Assembly: GCA_017302035.1 (NCBI GenBank)
Contig: JAFLEA010000021.1
Span: 1 to 41,016 of the forward strand
Direction: 5' to 3'
From: Lysobacterales bacterium
Lineage (GTDB): Bacteria > Pseudomonadota > Gammaproteobacteria > Xanthomonadales > Xanthomonadaceae
Length of the DNA stretch: 41,016 nucleotides
The translations under genes and the position numbers were made by a program. The notes beneath the pieces were generated by a model. That model did not search any database. It was not told where the DNA came from and worked only from the letters and a program-made list of their open reading frames with translations. Below, piece after piece: positions 13,412 through 26,270 of this stretch (the stretch's first letter is position 1; each line of letters opens with the position of its first letter).

Positions 13412-14812
13412 ATGGCCAGCCTGTCCGCCCTGTTCGACCCGCAACTGCTCCGGCGCTATGACGTGCCGGGGCCGCGCTACACCTCCTACCCGACCGCGCC
13501 GCAGTTCTCGGCCGGTTTCGGCGAGGCCCAGCTGCGGGAGGTGGCTGCGGCCAGCAATGGCGACCCGATCCCGCGTCCGATCTCGCTGTACCTGCACATC
13601 CCGTTCTGCGCCAGCCCGTGCTTCTACTGCGGTTGCAACCGGATCATCACCCGCGACAAGGCGCGCGGCGCGGCCTACCTGACCCGGCTGTACCGCGAGA
13701 TCGCGATGGCCTCGTCGATGTTCGACCGCGACCGCGAAGTCGAGCAGGTGCACTTCGGCGGCGGCACTCCCAACTTCCTCGACCCGGAGCAGATCTCGGA
13801 GGTGGTGGACGTGCTGCGCCGGCACTTCTCCTTCGCCCGCGGTCCGCGGATGGACTGCTCGATCGAGCTGGACCCGCGCTTCATCACCCCGGGGGAGGTG
13901 GGCCAGCTGGCCCAGGCCGGGTTCAACCGCGCCAGCCTCGGCGTGCAGGACTTCGACCCGGTGGTACAGGAGGCGGTCAACCGGATCCAGGGCGTGGACC
14001 AGACCCTGGGCATCATCGAGGCCTGCCGGAAGCATGGCTTCCGCTCGGTCAACGTGGACCTGATCTACGGCCTGCCCAAGCAGACCCAGGAAGGCTTCGC
14101 GCGCACCCTGGACATCACCCTGCAAGCGCGCCCGGACCGACTGGCGATCTACGGCTACGCGCACCTGCCCAACCTGTTCCGCCCGCAGCACCGGATCCAC
14201 GCCGAGGACCTGCCGGCCCCGGAGACCAAGCTCGACCTGCTGCGCCTGGCGATCGACAAGCTCGGCCAGGCCGGCTACGAGTACATCGGCATGGACCATT
14301 TCGCCCTGCCCGGGGACGAACTGGCCAGGGCCCAGCGCGAGGGCGGCCTGCACCGGAACTTCATGGGCTATACCACCCACGCCGAGAGCGACCTGGTGGG
14401 GCTGGGGGTAAGCGCGATCAGCCACATCGGCGCCAGCTTCAGCCAGAACCCGCGCGACCTGCCGAGCTGGGAAATGGCCATCGATGCCGGGCGCCTGCCG
14501 GTGTGGCGCGGGATGCTGATGGACGAGGACGACGTGATCCGGGCCGACGCGATCCAGTCGCTGATGTGCCATGGCGAACTGGACTTCGAGACCTTCGGCC
14601 AGCGCCACATGATCGATTTCCGCGACTACTTCCGCGATTCGCTGGCGAGGCTGCAGCCGTTGCAGGCCGATGGCCTGGTCGTGGTGGACGACGGCGGGCT
14701 GCACTCGACCTCGCGCGGGCGGCTTTTGCTGCGTATCATCGCCATGTGCTTCGACCGCTACCTCACGCCAGCCGCCGACGCGGCCCAGCCCCGGTACTCG
14801 CGCACCGTCTGA
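13412..14812 (+). CDS. hemN: oxygen-independent coproporphyrinogen III dehydrogenase
   Basis: HemN is a radical-SAM enzyme that decarboxylates coproporphyrinogen III to protoporphyrinogen IX without oxygen, needed for haem supply under low oxygen. The 466-residue protein has the family-specific start (RYDVPGPRYTSYPTAPQF) and the cluster motif CASPCFYCGC (Cys66, 70, 73 with the extra Cys75). GGGTPNFL, YGLPKQT and HFALPGDELA(RAQREG) distinguish true HemN from HemW-like paralogues. The ATG at 13412 coincides with the start predicted from the FNR box, so the mRNA may be leaderless. fnr follows after 19 bases, probably in the same transcript. Confidence 0.97.
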   Translation: MASLSALFDPQLLRRYDVPGPRYTSYPTAPQFSAGFGEAQLREVAAASNGDPIPRPISLYLHIPFCASPCFYCGCNRIITRDKARGAAYLTRLYREIAMASSMFDRDREVEQVHFGGGTPNFLDPEQISEVVDVLRRHFSFARGPRMDCSIELDPRFITPGEVGQLAQAGFNRASLGVQDFDPVVQEAVNRIQGVDQTLGIIEACRKHGFRSVNVDLIYGLPKQTQEGFARTLDITLQARPDRLAIYGYAHLPNLFRPQHRIHAEDLPAPETKLDLLRLAIDKLGQAGYEYIGMDHFALPGDELARAQREGGLHRNFMGYTTHAESDLVGLGVSAISHIGASFSQNPRDLPSWEMAIDAGRLPVWRGMLMDEDDVIRADAIQSLMCHGELDFETFGQRHMIDFRDYFRDSLARLQPLQADGLVVVDDGGLHSTSRGRLLLRIIAMCFDRYLTPAADAAQPRYSRTV

Positions 14813-14831
14813 TCGGTGCGGGAGGGGCGGA

Positions 14832-15590
14832 GTGACCCCGTCCGGCGTGGTTTTCCCGCGCTCCGGGCCGGCCACCATGGCCGACGACGGCGATGCGCTG
14901 AAGTTCTGCTCGACCTGCGCCTTCTCCCAGGCCTGCCTGTCCGAGGGCATGAGCAAGCATGCGCTGATGGACCTGCACGTGCTGGTCGAGCATGTCGGCC
15001 CGCTGCACGCCGGCGAGCACGTGTTCCGCGAAGGCGACCCGTTCACCGCGATCGCCGCGGTGCGCACCGGCACGGTCAAGACCTACCACATCGACCGCGA
15101 CGGCCACGAGCAGGTGCTGGGCTTCCATCTGCCCGGCGAGGTGATCGGGCTCAACGCGATCCATGACGACCGCTATCCCTGCAACGCGGTGGCGCTGGAC
15201 ACGGTGATGCTGTGCCGGTTCTCGTTCCCGAAGATCGCGCTGCTGGCCCAGCGCCTGCCCAACCTGCAGCAGCACCTGTTCCGGCTGATGAGCCGGGACA
15301 TCGGGGTGGCTTCGATGTTCGCCCGCGACAATACCGCCGACGAGCGCATGGCCGCGTTCCTGATCGGCCTGTCGCGGCGGCTGGCCGCGCGCGGGTTCTC
15401 GCCGCGCCGGTTCCAGCTGACGATGTCGCGCACCGACATCGCCAACTACCTGCGCCAGGCCCCGGAGACGGTCAGCCGGGTGCTGCGCCGCTTCGAGCAC
15501 GAGGGCCTGTTGCACATCAAGCAGCGCGACGTGGAAATCCTGGACATCCCGCGCCTGGAGGCGCTGGCCCTGTCCGTCCTGCGCGAATAG
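14832..15590 (+). CDS. fnr: FNR/Anr-type oxygen-sensing transcription regulator
   Basis: This CRP-family regulator is active as a dimer when an oxygen-sensitive [4Fe-4S] cluster is bound. Cluster ligands are visible: FCSTCAFSQAC (Cys26, 29, 35) and Cys117 in DRYPCNAVALD. A cyclic-nucleotide-type beta-roll, a dimer helix and a helix-turn-helix (TDIANYLRQAPETVSRVLRRF) follow; the E-x2-SR of the recognition helix is the FNR form that reads TTGAT. I chose the GTG at 14832 because GGAGGGG precedes it by about six bases; the ATG at 14877 would give 237 instead of 252 residues. It follows hemN closely, so the FNR box upstream of hemN may also autoregulate it. Targets visible here are hemN, norB, nnrS and ccoN. 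Confidence 0.93.
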   Translation: MTPSGVVFPRSGPATMADDGDALKFCSTCAFSQACLSEGMSKHALMDLHVLVEHVGPLHAGEHVFREGDPFTAIAAVRTGTVKTYHIDRDGHEQVLGFHLPGEVIGLNAIHDDRYPCNAVALDTVMLCRFSFPKIALLAQRLPNLQQHLFRLMSRDIGVASMFARDNTADERMAAFLIGLSRRLAARGFSPRRFQLTMSRTDIANYLRQAPETVSRVLRRFEHEGLLHIKQRDVEILDIPRLEALALSVLRE

Positions 15591-15707
15591 AGGCCCCGCT
15601 TCACCGGCTTCGCTCCGGCGCCGCCGCGGCAACGGGATCGCGCTTCTGACGGAAAGGCCAGCCCGGCCTGGGCGCCTCCTCCCCACAAGCGCCTTTCGCC
15701 CCCACGC

Positions 15708-15755
15708 TTGACCTGCGTCATGGAGCCGCCGGGCCCGCCGGCCGAAGATGCCGCC
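15708..15755 (+). promoter_or_regulatory. FNR-type promoter of norB
   Basis: TTGAC-CTGC-GTCAT (15708-15721) is a degenerate FNR/Dnr-type box. GAAGAT (15744-15749) stands where the -10 should be, giving a predicted start at 15756 and a 25-base leader with a strong ribosome binding site. The same spacer CTGC occurs in the hemN box. A Dnr-type nitric oxide regulator could also use this site, but none is encoded in the window. Confidence 0.6.
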
Positions 15756-15780
15756 GATCCCCGTAGGAGAGGACCGTGTC

Positions 15781-18078
15781 ATGAATTCCACCAAGAAGCT
15801 GTGGGCGGGCCTGGCGGTCCTGCTCATCGCCTCGTTCGCCGTCCTGCTCTGGGTCGGCAGCGAGATCCACCGCCAGGCTCCGCCCATGCCCGAACAGGTG
15901 GTCACCACCGACGGCCGGGTGGTCTATACCCGCAAGGACATCGAAACCGGGCGCCAGGTCTGGCAGTCCATCGGCGGCCAGCAGCTGGGCTCGATCTGGG
16001 GCCACGGCGGCTATGTCGCCCCCGACTGGAGCGCGGACTGGCTGCACCGCGAGGCTGAGGCAGTCCTCGACATCTGGGCCGCGCGCGAGCACGGCGTGGA
16101 CAGCTACAAGGCACTGGACGGCCCGACCCAGGCGGCCTATTCCCGGCGTGTGCAGGACCTGATGCGCCCGAACACCTACGATGCGGCCACCGGCACGATC
16201 ACCATCGACGCCGACCGCGCCGCCGCCATCGACAAGGTCGCCGCGCACTACGTCGACCTGTTCGGCAACGACCCGGCCACCGCCGAACTGCGCGAGGCCT
16301 ACGCCATGCGCAACAACACGGTGCCCGATCCGCAACACCGGCGTCTGATGACGGCGTTCTACTGGTGGGCGGCGTGGTCGACGATCACCGAGCGTCCCGG
16401 CCAGAGCATCACCTACACGGCCAACTGGCCGCACGACGAACTGGTGGGCAACACCCCGCCGTCGAACCTGCTGATCTGGAGCGTGTTCAGCGTGCTGTTC
16501 CTGATCGCCGGCATCGGCCTGCTGGGCTGGCACTACGCGGTCAACCACGGCGACGAGATGGCCCCGGTCCTGCCCAAGAGCGACCCGCTGGCCGACATCA
16601 AGGTCACCCCGTCGATGCGCGCCACCGCCAAGTATTTCTGGGTGGTGATGGCGCTGTTCCTGGTGCAGATCCTGCTGGGCGCGATCACCGCGCACTACCA
16701 GGTCGAAGGCCAGGAGGCCTACGGCTTCGCCCTGTCCGACGTGCTGCCCTATTCGCTGACCCGCACCTGGCACACCCAGCTGGCGGTGCTGTGGATCGCC
16801 ACCGCGTGGCTGGGCATGGGCCTGTACATCGGTCCGGCCATCTCCGGGCACGAGCCGAAGTTCCAGCGCCTGGGCGTGAACTTCCTGTGGGTCTGCTTGC
16901 TGATAATCGTCGTGGGCTCGTTCGCCGGCCAGTGGCTGGCGGTGATGCAGAAGCTGGGCCTGGACAAGAACTTCTGGTTCGGCCACCAGGGCTGGGAATA
17001 CGTGGACCTGGGCCGGTTCTGGCAGGCGTTCCTGTTCGTCGGCCTGCTGCTGTGGCTGGCCCTGGTCGGTCGCGCCCTGTGGCCGGCCATGCGCAAGGGC
17101 ACCGAGTCGCGCTCGATCGTGGTGCTGCTGTTCCTGTCGGTGGTGGCCATCGGCCTGTTCTATGCCGCCGGCCTGATGTGGGGCGAGCACACCCACATGT
17201 CGATGGTCGAATACTGGCGCTGGTGGGTCGTCCACCTGTGGGTCGAGGGCTTCTTCGAGGTGTTCGCGGTGGCGGTGATCGCGTTCCTGTTCACCCGCCT
17301 GGGCTTGCTCCAGGTGCGCACCGCGACCATGGCCGTGCTGTTCGCCACCATCGTGTTCCTCGCCGGTGGCGTGCTGGGCACCCTGCACCACCTGTACTTC
17401 TCCGGCACGCCGACGGCAGTGATCGCCCTGGGCGCGAGCTTCTCGGCGCTGGAAGTGGTGCCGCTGGCCTATGTCGGCTTCGAGGCCTACCACAACTACA
17501 AGCTCGGCCGGGCCGCGCCGTGGATGGTCCGCTACAAGTGGCCGATCATGTTCTTCCTGGCGGTGTCGTTCTGGAACCTGGTGGGTGCCGGCCTGTTCGG
17601 CTTCCTGATCAACCCGCCGCTGTCGCTGTACTACATGCAGGGCCTGAACCTGACCCCGACCCATGGCCACACCGCGCTGTTCGGCGTGTACGGCATGCTC
17701 GGCATCGGCCTGATGCTGTTCTGCCTGCGCGGCCTCAAGCCGGACGTGGTGTGGAGCGACAAGCTGCTGGGCACCGCTTTCTGGGCGCTCAACATCGGCC
17801 TGGCCGGCATGGCCCTGCTGACCCTGCTGCCGCTGGGCATCCTGCAGCTGCATGCGGCGATCGAACACGGCTACTGGTATGCACGCTCGGCCGAGTTCAT
17901 GCAGCAGCCGATCGTGGACCTGCTGGTGTGGATGCGGGTTCCGGCCGACACGCTGTTCAGCGTCGGCGCCTTCGCCCTGGCCTGGTTCATGCTCCGGCTG
18001 TGGATTGCGCCGAAGCGCGAAGCCCCGGTGTCCTCGGCGGCGGCCGCGGCCGCCGCGGCGATCGTGCCGAGGCACTGA
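15781..18078 (+). CDS. norB: quinol-dependent nitric oxide reductase (single subunit)
   Basis: qNOR reduces two NO to N2O at a haem/non-haem iron centre in the inner membrane, taking electrons from quinol. The 765-residue protein has a first helix (residues 5-25), a periplasmic cytochrome-c-like domain without haem motif (about 30-230: GRQVWQSIGGQQLGSIWGHG), and then about twelve helices of the haem-copper oxidase fold. These carry histidine-rich motifs including HTQLAVLWIA, EYWRWWVVHLWVEGFFEVF and GTLHHLYFSG. This length and N-terminal extension separate it from the two-subunit cNOR (about 450 residues). The ATG at 15781 follows AGGAGAGG; the upstream ATG at 15748 would precede its ribosome binding site. 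The C-terminus ends in a run of alanines. It probably detoxifies NO or takes part in partial denitrification. Confidence 0.96.
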   Translation: MNSTKKLWAGLAVLLIASFAVLLWVGSEIHRQAPPMPEQVVTTDGRVVYTRKDIETGRQVWQSIGGQQLGSIWGHGGYVAPDWSADWLHREAEAVLDIWAAREHGVDSYKALDGPTQAAYSRRVQDLMRPNTYDAATGTITIDADRAAAIDKVAAHYVDLFGNDPATAELREAYAMRNNTVPDPQHRRLMTAFYWWAAWSTITERPGQSITYTANWPHDELVGNTPPSNLLIWSVFSVLFLIAGIGLLGWHYAVNHGDEMAPVLPKSDPLADIKVTPSMRATAKYFWVVMALFLVQILLGAITAHYQVEGQEAYGFALSDVLPYSLTRTWHTQLAVLWIATAWLGMGLYIGPAISGHEPKFQRLGVNFLWVCLLIIVVGSFAGQWLAVMQKLGLDKNFWFGHQGWEYVDLGRFWQAFLFVGLLLWLALVGRALWPAMRKGTESRSIVVLLFLSVVAIGLFYAAGLMWGEHTHMSMVEYWRWWVVHLWVEGFFEVFAVAVIAFLFTRLGLLQVRTATMAVLFATIVFLAGGVLGTLHHLYFSGTPTAVIALGASFSALEVVPLAYVGFEAYHNYKLGRAAPWMVRYKWPIMFFLAVSFWNLVGAGLFGFLINPPLSLYYMQGLNLTPTHGHTALFGVYGMLGIGLMLFCLRGLKPDVVWSDKLLGTAFWALNIGLAGMALLTLLPLGILQLHAAIEHGYWYARSAEFMQQPIVDLLVWMRVPADTLFSVGAFALAWFMLRLWIAPKREAPVSSAAAAAAAAIVPRH

Positions 18079-18105
18079 GGCGTAGCGGCAACAATAGCGG
18101 GATCG

Positions 18106-18137
18106 TCGGGGCCGCCTTGTGCGGCCCCGATGCTTTT
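18106..18137 (+). terminator. intrinsic terminator of norB
   Basis: TCGGGGCCGC / GCGGCCCCGA is a perfect ten-base-pair stem with a five-base loop (CTTGT), followed by TGCTTTT. It ends the norB transcript 28 bases after the stop and separates it from the metal efflux operon. Confidence 0.8.
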
Positions 18138-18167
18138 CGTGGCCATGCACGCCGGGCGGATGCGGAA

Positions 18168-18197
18168 TTGTGTAACGCCCCCTGGCGACGCTACCTT
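18168..18197 (+). promoter_or_regulatory. candidate promoter of the czc operon
   Basis: TTGTGT (18168-18173), an 18-base spacer and TACCTT (18192-18197) resemble a weak sigma-70 promoter. The predicted start coincides with the ATG at 18204, six bases after the -10, and no ribosome binding site is present. No clear metal-regulator palindrome is seen. Confidence 0.4.
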
Positions 18198-18203
18198 GTG
18201 GCG

Positions 18204-18557
18204 ATGCTCTCCCGCCTGCCCGACCACGCGATCCGTTGCCTGCGCCTGTTGGCGCTGGCGGCCTTGGTGCTGGGACTGCTGGCCAAACCAATCCTGGTCG
18301 CGGCCTGTGAGCTGGAAGACCTGCGCCTGGCGCAGGTGGAGACCGGATCCGTGGTCGACGACGCCGGCGAACCGGGCGGCGACCAATGCTGCCCGGGGCA
18401 GGCCTGCGGCCAATGCTGCGCGGTCACGACCATGCTGCCGGCAGCCGTGGCCGCCGGCCAGGTGGCGACGCCGGTCGCGCATCCGCAGCCGGCGCTCCGG
18501 GCCGGGCACGCACCGGCCCCCCTTCCGGTGGCGTACCGACCTCCGATCCGCGCCTGA
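18204..18557 (+). CDS. small cysteine-rich protein of the czc operon
   Basis: A 117-residue protein with a hydrophobic segment at 13-34 (signal peptide or anchor) is followed by a cysteine cluster, DQCCPGQACGQCC (Cys62, 63, 68, 71, 72), and a proline/alanine-rich tail with three histidines. Such a protein would sit in the periplasm or at the membrane and bind soft or borderline metals. In position it resembles CzcI-type small proteins found before czcCBA, but I do not see convincing sequence identity to CzcI. It lies 50 bases upstream of czcC and is probably the first gene of the operon. The ATG at 18204 is preceded closely by a -10-like hexamer. Confidence 0.65.
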   Translation: MLSRLPDHAIRCLRLLALAALVLGLLAKPILVAACELEDLRLAQVETGSVVDDAGEPGGDQCCPGQACGQCCAVTTMLPAAVAAGQVATPVAHPQPALRAGHAPAPLPVAYRPPIRA

Positions 18558-18607
18558 CGACACCGGCAGCCGCCGGCCATCCCGTCACCGCAATCGGAGA
18601 TCCACCC

Positions 18608-19893
18608 ATGTCGTTGCGAATCGCGGCCATCGCCGCGTTCGCGTTCGCGTGGTGCCTGCCGGCACCGGCGCGACCGCTCGAGACCCCACCCGGGTCGCTC
18701 ACCCTAGACGACGCATTCGTGCGCGTCGCCCAGGCCCATCCCGACCTGCGCCTGTTCGGCCCCAGGACCGATGTCCTGCTCGCCGAGCACGAGCAGGCAT
18801 CGCTGAAGCCGGCACCGAGGATCGGCCTGGACGTCGAGAACGCCCTGGGCACCGGCTCGGCGCGCGGCTTCGACCAGGCCGAGATCACCCTGAGCCTGGC
18901 CGGCGTGTTCGAGCGCGGCGGCAAGCTCGACGCGCGACGCGCGCTGGCGCAAGGCCGGATCGACGCACTGTCGGTGCAGCGCGAGGCGCAGCGGCTGGAC
19001 CTGCTGGCCGAGACCGCGCGCCGCTATCTGGCCGTGGCCGCGGCCCGGGACCAGGGCGACATCGGCCGGCTCGACGTGGAACAGCGTCGGCGCACCGTCG
19101 TCGCGGCGCGTCACCGCTACCGGGCCGGCGCCTCGCCCGAGTCGGTGGTGCTGACCGCCGAGGCGGCGCTGGCCCGCGCGGAACTCGCGGTCGAGAGAGC
19201 CGCGCAGCAGGAACAGGCCGCGCGCCAGCACCTGGCCGCGTTGTGGGGCGAACGCGATCCGGACTTCCGGCTCGCCGCCGTCGACCCCCTGGAATTGCCG
19301 GTGCTCGCCGACCTGGATGAGTTGACCGACTGGCTGGAAAGCACGCCCGAGCTGGCCCGGTTCGCCGACGAGCAACGCATCGGCGAAGCCCGCCTGCAAC
19401 TGGCGCGCAGTACCGCCACGCCGGACCTCGACTGGCAGCTGGGCGTGCGGCGCCTGCAGGAAAGCGACGCCATGGCGCTGATCGGCAGCGTATCGCTGCC
19501 GCTGGGCACCGCGCGCCGCGCGCAATCGGAGATCCGCATCGCCGAAGCCGGCCTGGCGGCGCTGGCCCTGGAACGCGAATCGCGCGAAGTGTCGCTGTAC
19601 TCGACCCTGGTCGAGGCGCACGGACGCTACCGAGTCGCCCATGGTGAGGTGCAGCGCACCGCGCAGGACGTGCTGCCGCGCCTGGCCCGCGCCGAACGCG
19701 CCGCCGAGCATGCCTATCGCGCCGGCGCCATCAGCTACCTGGAATGGGCGCAGCTGCAGTCCGAGCGCACCGCGGTGCAACGGCAACAGCTCGACGCCGC
19801 GCTGGAAGCCCGCAGCGCCCTCATCGAAATCCAGCGCCTGACCGGCCAGTCCTTCGTGGCCGGCACCGGCGCCTCCGCCCGAGGTACCACTCC

Positions 19894-19897
<4 letters not shown>
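18608..19897 (+). CDS. czcC: outer-membrane efflux protein CzcC (TolC family)
   Basis: CzcC forms the outer-membrane channel of the CzcCBA tripartite heavy-metal exporter. The 429-residue protein has a signal peptide (LRIAAIAAFAFAWCLPAPA) and two internally repeated helical halves rich in alanine, arginine and glutamate. The start TLDDAFVRVAQAHPDLRL and the ending AYRAGAISYLEWAQLQSER are typical of OEP/TolC-type metal efflux channels. GGAGA lies seven bases before the ATG at 18608. The stop overlaps the czcB start (ATGA). Confidence 0.9.
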
Positions 19898-24073
<4,176 letters not shown>

Positions 24074-24172
24074 ACCGGACCCATGGCCCCGGCGTCATGA
24101 CCGTCTCCCACGACCTGGACAGGGTTCGCGCACGAGACTTCCGGGGCCAGGGTCCGGCGACGGAGCACGCAC

Positions 24173-24220
24173 CTGACCTGGGTCAAGGCGACGGCCCGGG
24201 CGCATCGGCAGACTGGCGCC
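24173..24220 (+). promoter_or_regulatory. FNR-type promoter of nnrS, start predicted at the ATG
   Basis: CTGAC-CTGG-GTCAA (24173-24186) is an FNR/Dnr-like box with perfect TGACC/GGTCA arms. Its centre is 41.5 bases before the ATG at 24221, and CAGACT (24209-24214) stands at the -10. As at hemN, transcription would start on the first base of the gene. The remaining bases from 24074 show nothing else. Confidence 0.6.
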
Positions 24221-25453
24221 ATGGCCCCGCCGTCCGCCCCACCCCGGTCTTCCGCTTCGCCGCGCTGGCTGGCGCAAGCGCCGCACCGGATGATGTTCTT
24301 CGTCGGCGCGGCCAACGTGCTGCTGGCGATGCTGTGGTGGGCGCTGTGGCTGGTGGCGGCGCGCTGGCAGCTGTGGTCGATGCCGGAACTGGCGATCCCG
24401 GCCGGCTGGCTGCACGCGTTCCTGATGCAGTACCTGGTGCTGCCCAGCTTCATGTTCGGCTTCCTGCTCACCGTGTTCCCGCGCTGGATGGGACTGCCGG
24501 AGCTGAGCCGCTGGCACTACGTGCCGGTCGGGCTGGGACTGATGGGCGGACAACTGGCGATCCTGCTCGGCACCGCCGGCTGGGACGCGGGGCTGACCGT
24601 GGGCCTGTGGATGGCGCTGGCCGGCTGGAGCGCCGGGCTGGCGATCCTGGGCCGGCTGCTGGCGGACGAGAAGGGCAGCACCTGGCATGCGCGCTCGTGC
24701 TTCGCCGGGCTGGTGCTGGGCTGGCTGGGCATCGCCATGTTCCTGGCCTTCGTGCTCGGCACCTCGGCGCAATGGGCCTTCGCCAGCATCAAGCTGGGCA
24801 GCTTCGGCCTGCTGCTGCCGGTGTATCTGACCGTGGCCCACCGGATGTTCCCGTTCTTCGCCGGCAATGTGGTCCCGGGCTACCAGCCGTGGCGGCCGCT
24901 GGGGTGGCTGGGCGCGACCTGGGCGCTGGGCATCGCGCATCTGGGCCTGGAACTGGTGCATGCCTATGCCTGGCTATGGTTGGCCGACGTGCCGCTGCTG
25001 TTGCTGACCGGCTACGCGGTCTATCGCTGGTGGCCGCGCGGGCGCATGCCCGGGCTGCTGGCGGTGCTGTTCATCGGCACCCTGTGGCTGCCGGTCACTT
25101 TCGCCCTCTATACCGTGCAAAGCCTGGTGTTCCTGCTGGATGGCAGCTTCGTCCTCGGCCGTGCGCCGATGCATGCGCTGTTCGTCGGCTTCTTCGGCAG
25201 CCTGCTGGTGGCGATGGTCACCCGCGTCACCCAGGGCCATTCCGGACGGCCGCTGCAGATGTACGGCATCGCCTGGTTCGCCTTCGCCACGATCCAGATC
25301 GTGGCCACGGTGCGGATCCTGGCCGACGTGCTGCCCGACCCGGGCCTGTGGCAGGCACTGGCGGCGGTGGGCTGGCTGCTGGCGCTGTCGCCGTGGGCGA
25401 TGCGGATCGGCCACATCTACCTGACCCCGCGCCGCGACGGCCGCCCGGGATGA
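24221..25453 (+). CDS. nnrS: NnrS family haem-copper membrane protein
   Basis: NnrS is a polytopic haem- and copper-containing inner-membrane protein that protects against nitric oxide stress by relieving NO damage to metabolism; its exact reaction is unknown. The 410-residue protein has about twelve hydrophobic segments and family motifs such as HAFLMQYLVLPSFMFGFLLTVFPRW, LTVAHRMFPFFAG and MHALFVGFFGSLLVAMVTRVTQGHSGRPL. I keep the ATG at 24221 because it fits the predicted leaderless start; ATG codons near 24290 are alternatives and would remove a proline/alanine-rich N-terminus. It heads a run with the SirB2-like gene and the small CCGGC protein. Confidence 0.93.
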   Translation: MAPPSAPPRSSASPRWLAQAPHRMMFFVGAANVLLAMLWWALWLVAARWQLWSMPELAIPAGWLHAFLMQYLVLPSFMFGFLLTVFPRWMGLPELSRWHYVPVGLGLMGGQLAILLGTAGWDAGLTVGLWMALAGWSAGLAILGRLLADEKGSTWHARSCFAGLVLGWLGIAMFLAFVLGTSAQWAFASIKLGSFGLLLPVYLTVAHRMFPFFAGNVVPGYQPWRPLGWLGATWALGIAHLGLELVHAYAWLWLADVPLLLLTGYAVYRWWPRGRMPGLLAVLFIGTLWLPVTFALYTVQSLVFLLDGSFVLGRAPMHALFVGFFGSLLVAMVTRVTQGHSGRPLQMYGIAWFAFATIQIVATVRILADVLPDPGLWQALAAVGWLLALSPWAMRIGHIYLTPRRDGRPG

Positions 25454-25476
25454 ACTGACGCGAACGAAACCACGCA

Positions 25477-25878
25477 ATGCTCGCCTTCTACCCCCAGATC
25501 AAGATGGTGCACGTGGCCGCGGTGTCGCTCAGCGGCGCGTTCTTCGCCCTGCGCGCGCTGGGCCTGCTGGCCGGCATGCGCTGGCCGCGACTGGCGCCGG
25601 TGCGCTACCTCAGCTACACCATCGACACCACCCTGCTGACCGCGGCGATGATGCTGCTGACCATCCTGCCCGGCGAGTTGTACGCCAACGGCTGGTTGTG
25701 GGTGAAGCTGGCCCTGGTCGCCACCTACATCGTGTTGGGCATCCTCGCTTTCCACCCCGGGCGCAGCGCGAAGGCGCGATGGGCACTGGTGGCCGCCGCC
25801 GGCCTGTGTTTCCTGCAGGCCTACACGATCGCTCGCTTCCACCACCCGCTGGGCGCATTGCTGCTGCTGGGCAGCTGA
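25477..25878 (+). CDS. SirB2-like membrane protein
   Basis: A 133-residue protein with four predicted membrane helices begins FYPQIKMVHVAAVSLSGAFFALR, the start pattern of the SirB2 family. Conserved histidine positions in the first helix suggest possible haem or metal contact. SirB2 has no firmly known biochemical function; related proteins are often found near haem or respiration genes. It starts 23 bases after nnrS, without a strong ribosome binding site, and is followed after 10 bases by the small CCGGC protein, so all three are likely co-transcribed. Confidence 0.8.
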   Translation: MLAFYPQIKMVHVAAVSLSGAFFALRALGLLAGMRWPRLAPVRYLSYTIDTTLLTAAMMLLTILPGELYANGWLWVKLALVATYIVLGILAFHPGRSAKARWALVAAAGLCFLQAYTIARFHHPLGALLLLGS

Positions 25879-25888
25879 AGGAGACCCC

Positions 25889-26128
25889 ATGGAATACCAC
25901 GTGCAGATGGGCCAGGCCCGCATCGACATCGAGGCCATCGAACAGCAACTGCTCGCCCTCGATCCAGCCGGAATGGTGGACCTGGACCTGATGTCCGGCC
26001 GCCTGCGCATCTCCACCCTGGCGCCTCGCCCGGACGTGGCCGGCGTACTGGCCGCGGCCGGCCACCCGGTGGGCCTGCGCGACATCGAGTTGCAGCCCTC
26101 GGTCTGCTGCGGCGGCTGCAGCGGCTAG
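25889..26128 (+). CDS. small protein with C-terminal CCGGC motif, HMA-like
   Basis: A 79-residue cytoplasmic protein (no signal peptide). Residues 1-62 alternate short strands and helices in a pattern like a heavy-metal-associated fold (IDIEAIEQQLLAL, then GRLRISTLAPRPDVAGVLAAAGHP), but the usual CxxC loop near the N-terminus is missing. Instead it ends SVCCGGCSG, with Cys73, Cys74 and Cys77. GGAG precedes the ATG. As the last gene of the nnrS run, it could deliver copper or another metal, or be a redox or persulfide carrier; this is inference. I recall similar small proteins in Xanthomonas but no characterised one. Confidence 0.72.
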   Translation: MEYHVQMGQARIDIEAIEQQLLALDPAGMVDLDLMSGRLRISTLAPRPDVAGVLAAAGHPVGLRDIELQPSVCCGGCSG

Positions 26129-26144
26129 CCACGGGAGCTGGACC

Positions 26145-26177
26145 GAGGGGGATCGGGTTCATTGCCCGCCCCCTTCT
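26145..26177 (+). terminator. hairpin after the nnrS run
   Basis: GAGGGGG-AT-CGGG, loop TTCATTG, CCCG-CCCCCTTC forms a strong GC-rich stem with a two-base bulge, followed by a weak T-rich tail (TTCTGGTT). It probably ends the nnrS transcript. Confidence 0.5.
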
Positions 26178-26270
26178 GGTTGATCGCCTGCGTCAATGCA
26201 TCGGCACGGTTCGCCCGCCCCTTCGACCATCGGAGGGGCGTCGCCCCGCGGCGATGCAGGTGCACGGTCG

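Noticed and set aside
15748-15780. Earlier ATG for norB
   Set aside because: It lies before the AGGAGAGG ribosome binding site and the predicted transcription start at 15756; the ATG at 15781 is better placed.
15718-18291. 857-codon open frame opposite norB
   Set aside because: Composition is histidine/glutamine-rich noise, and the plus strand holds a full-length qNOR with its promoter and terminator.
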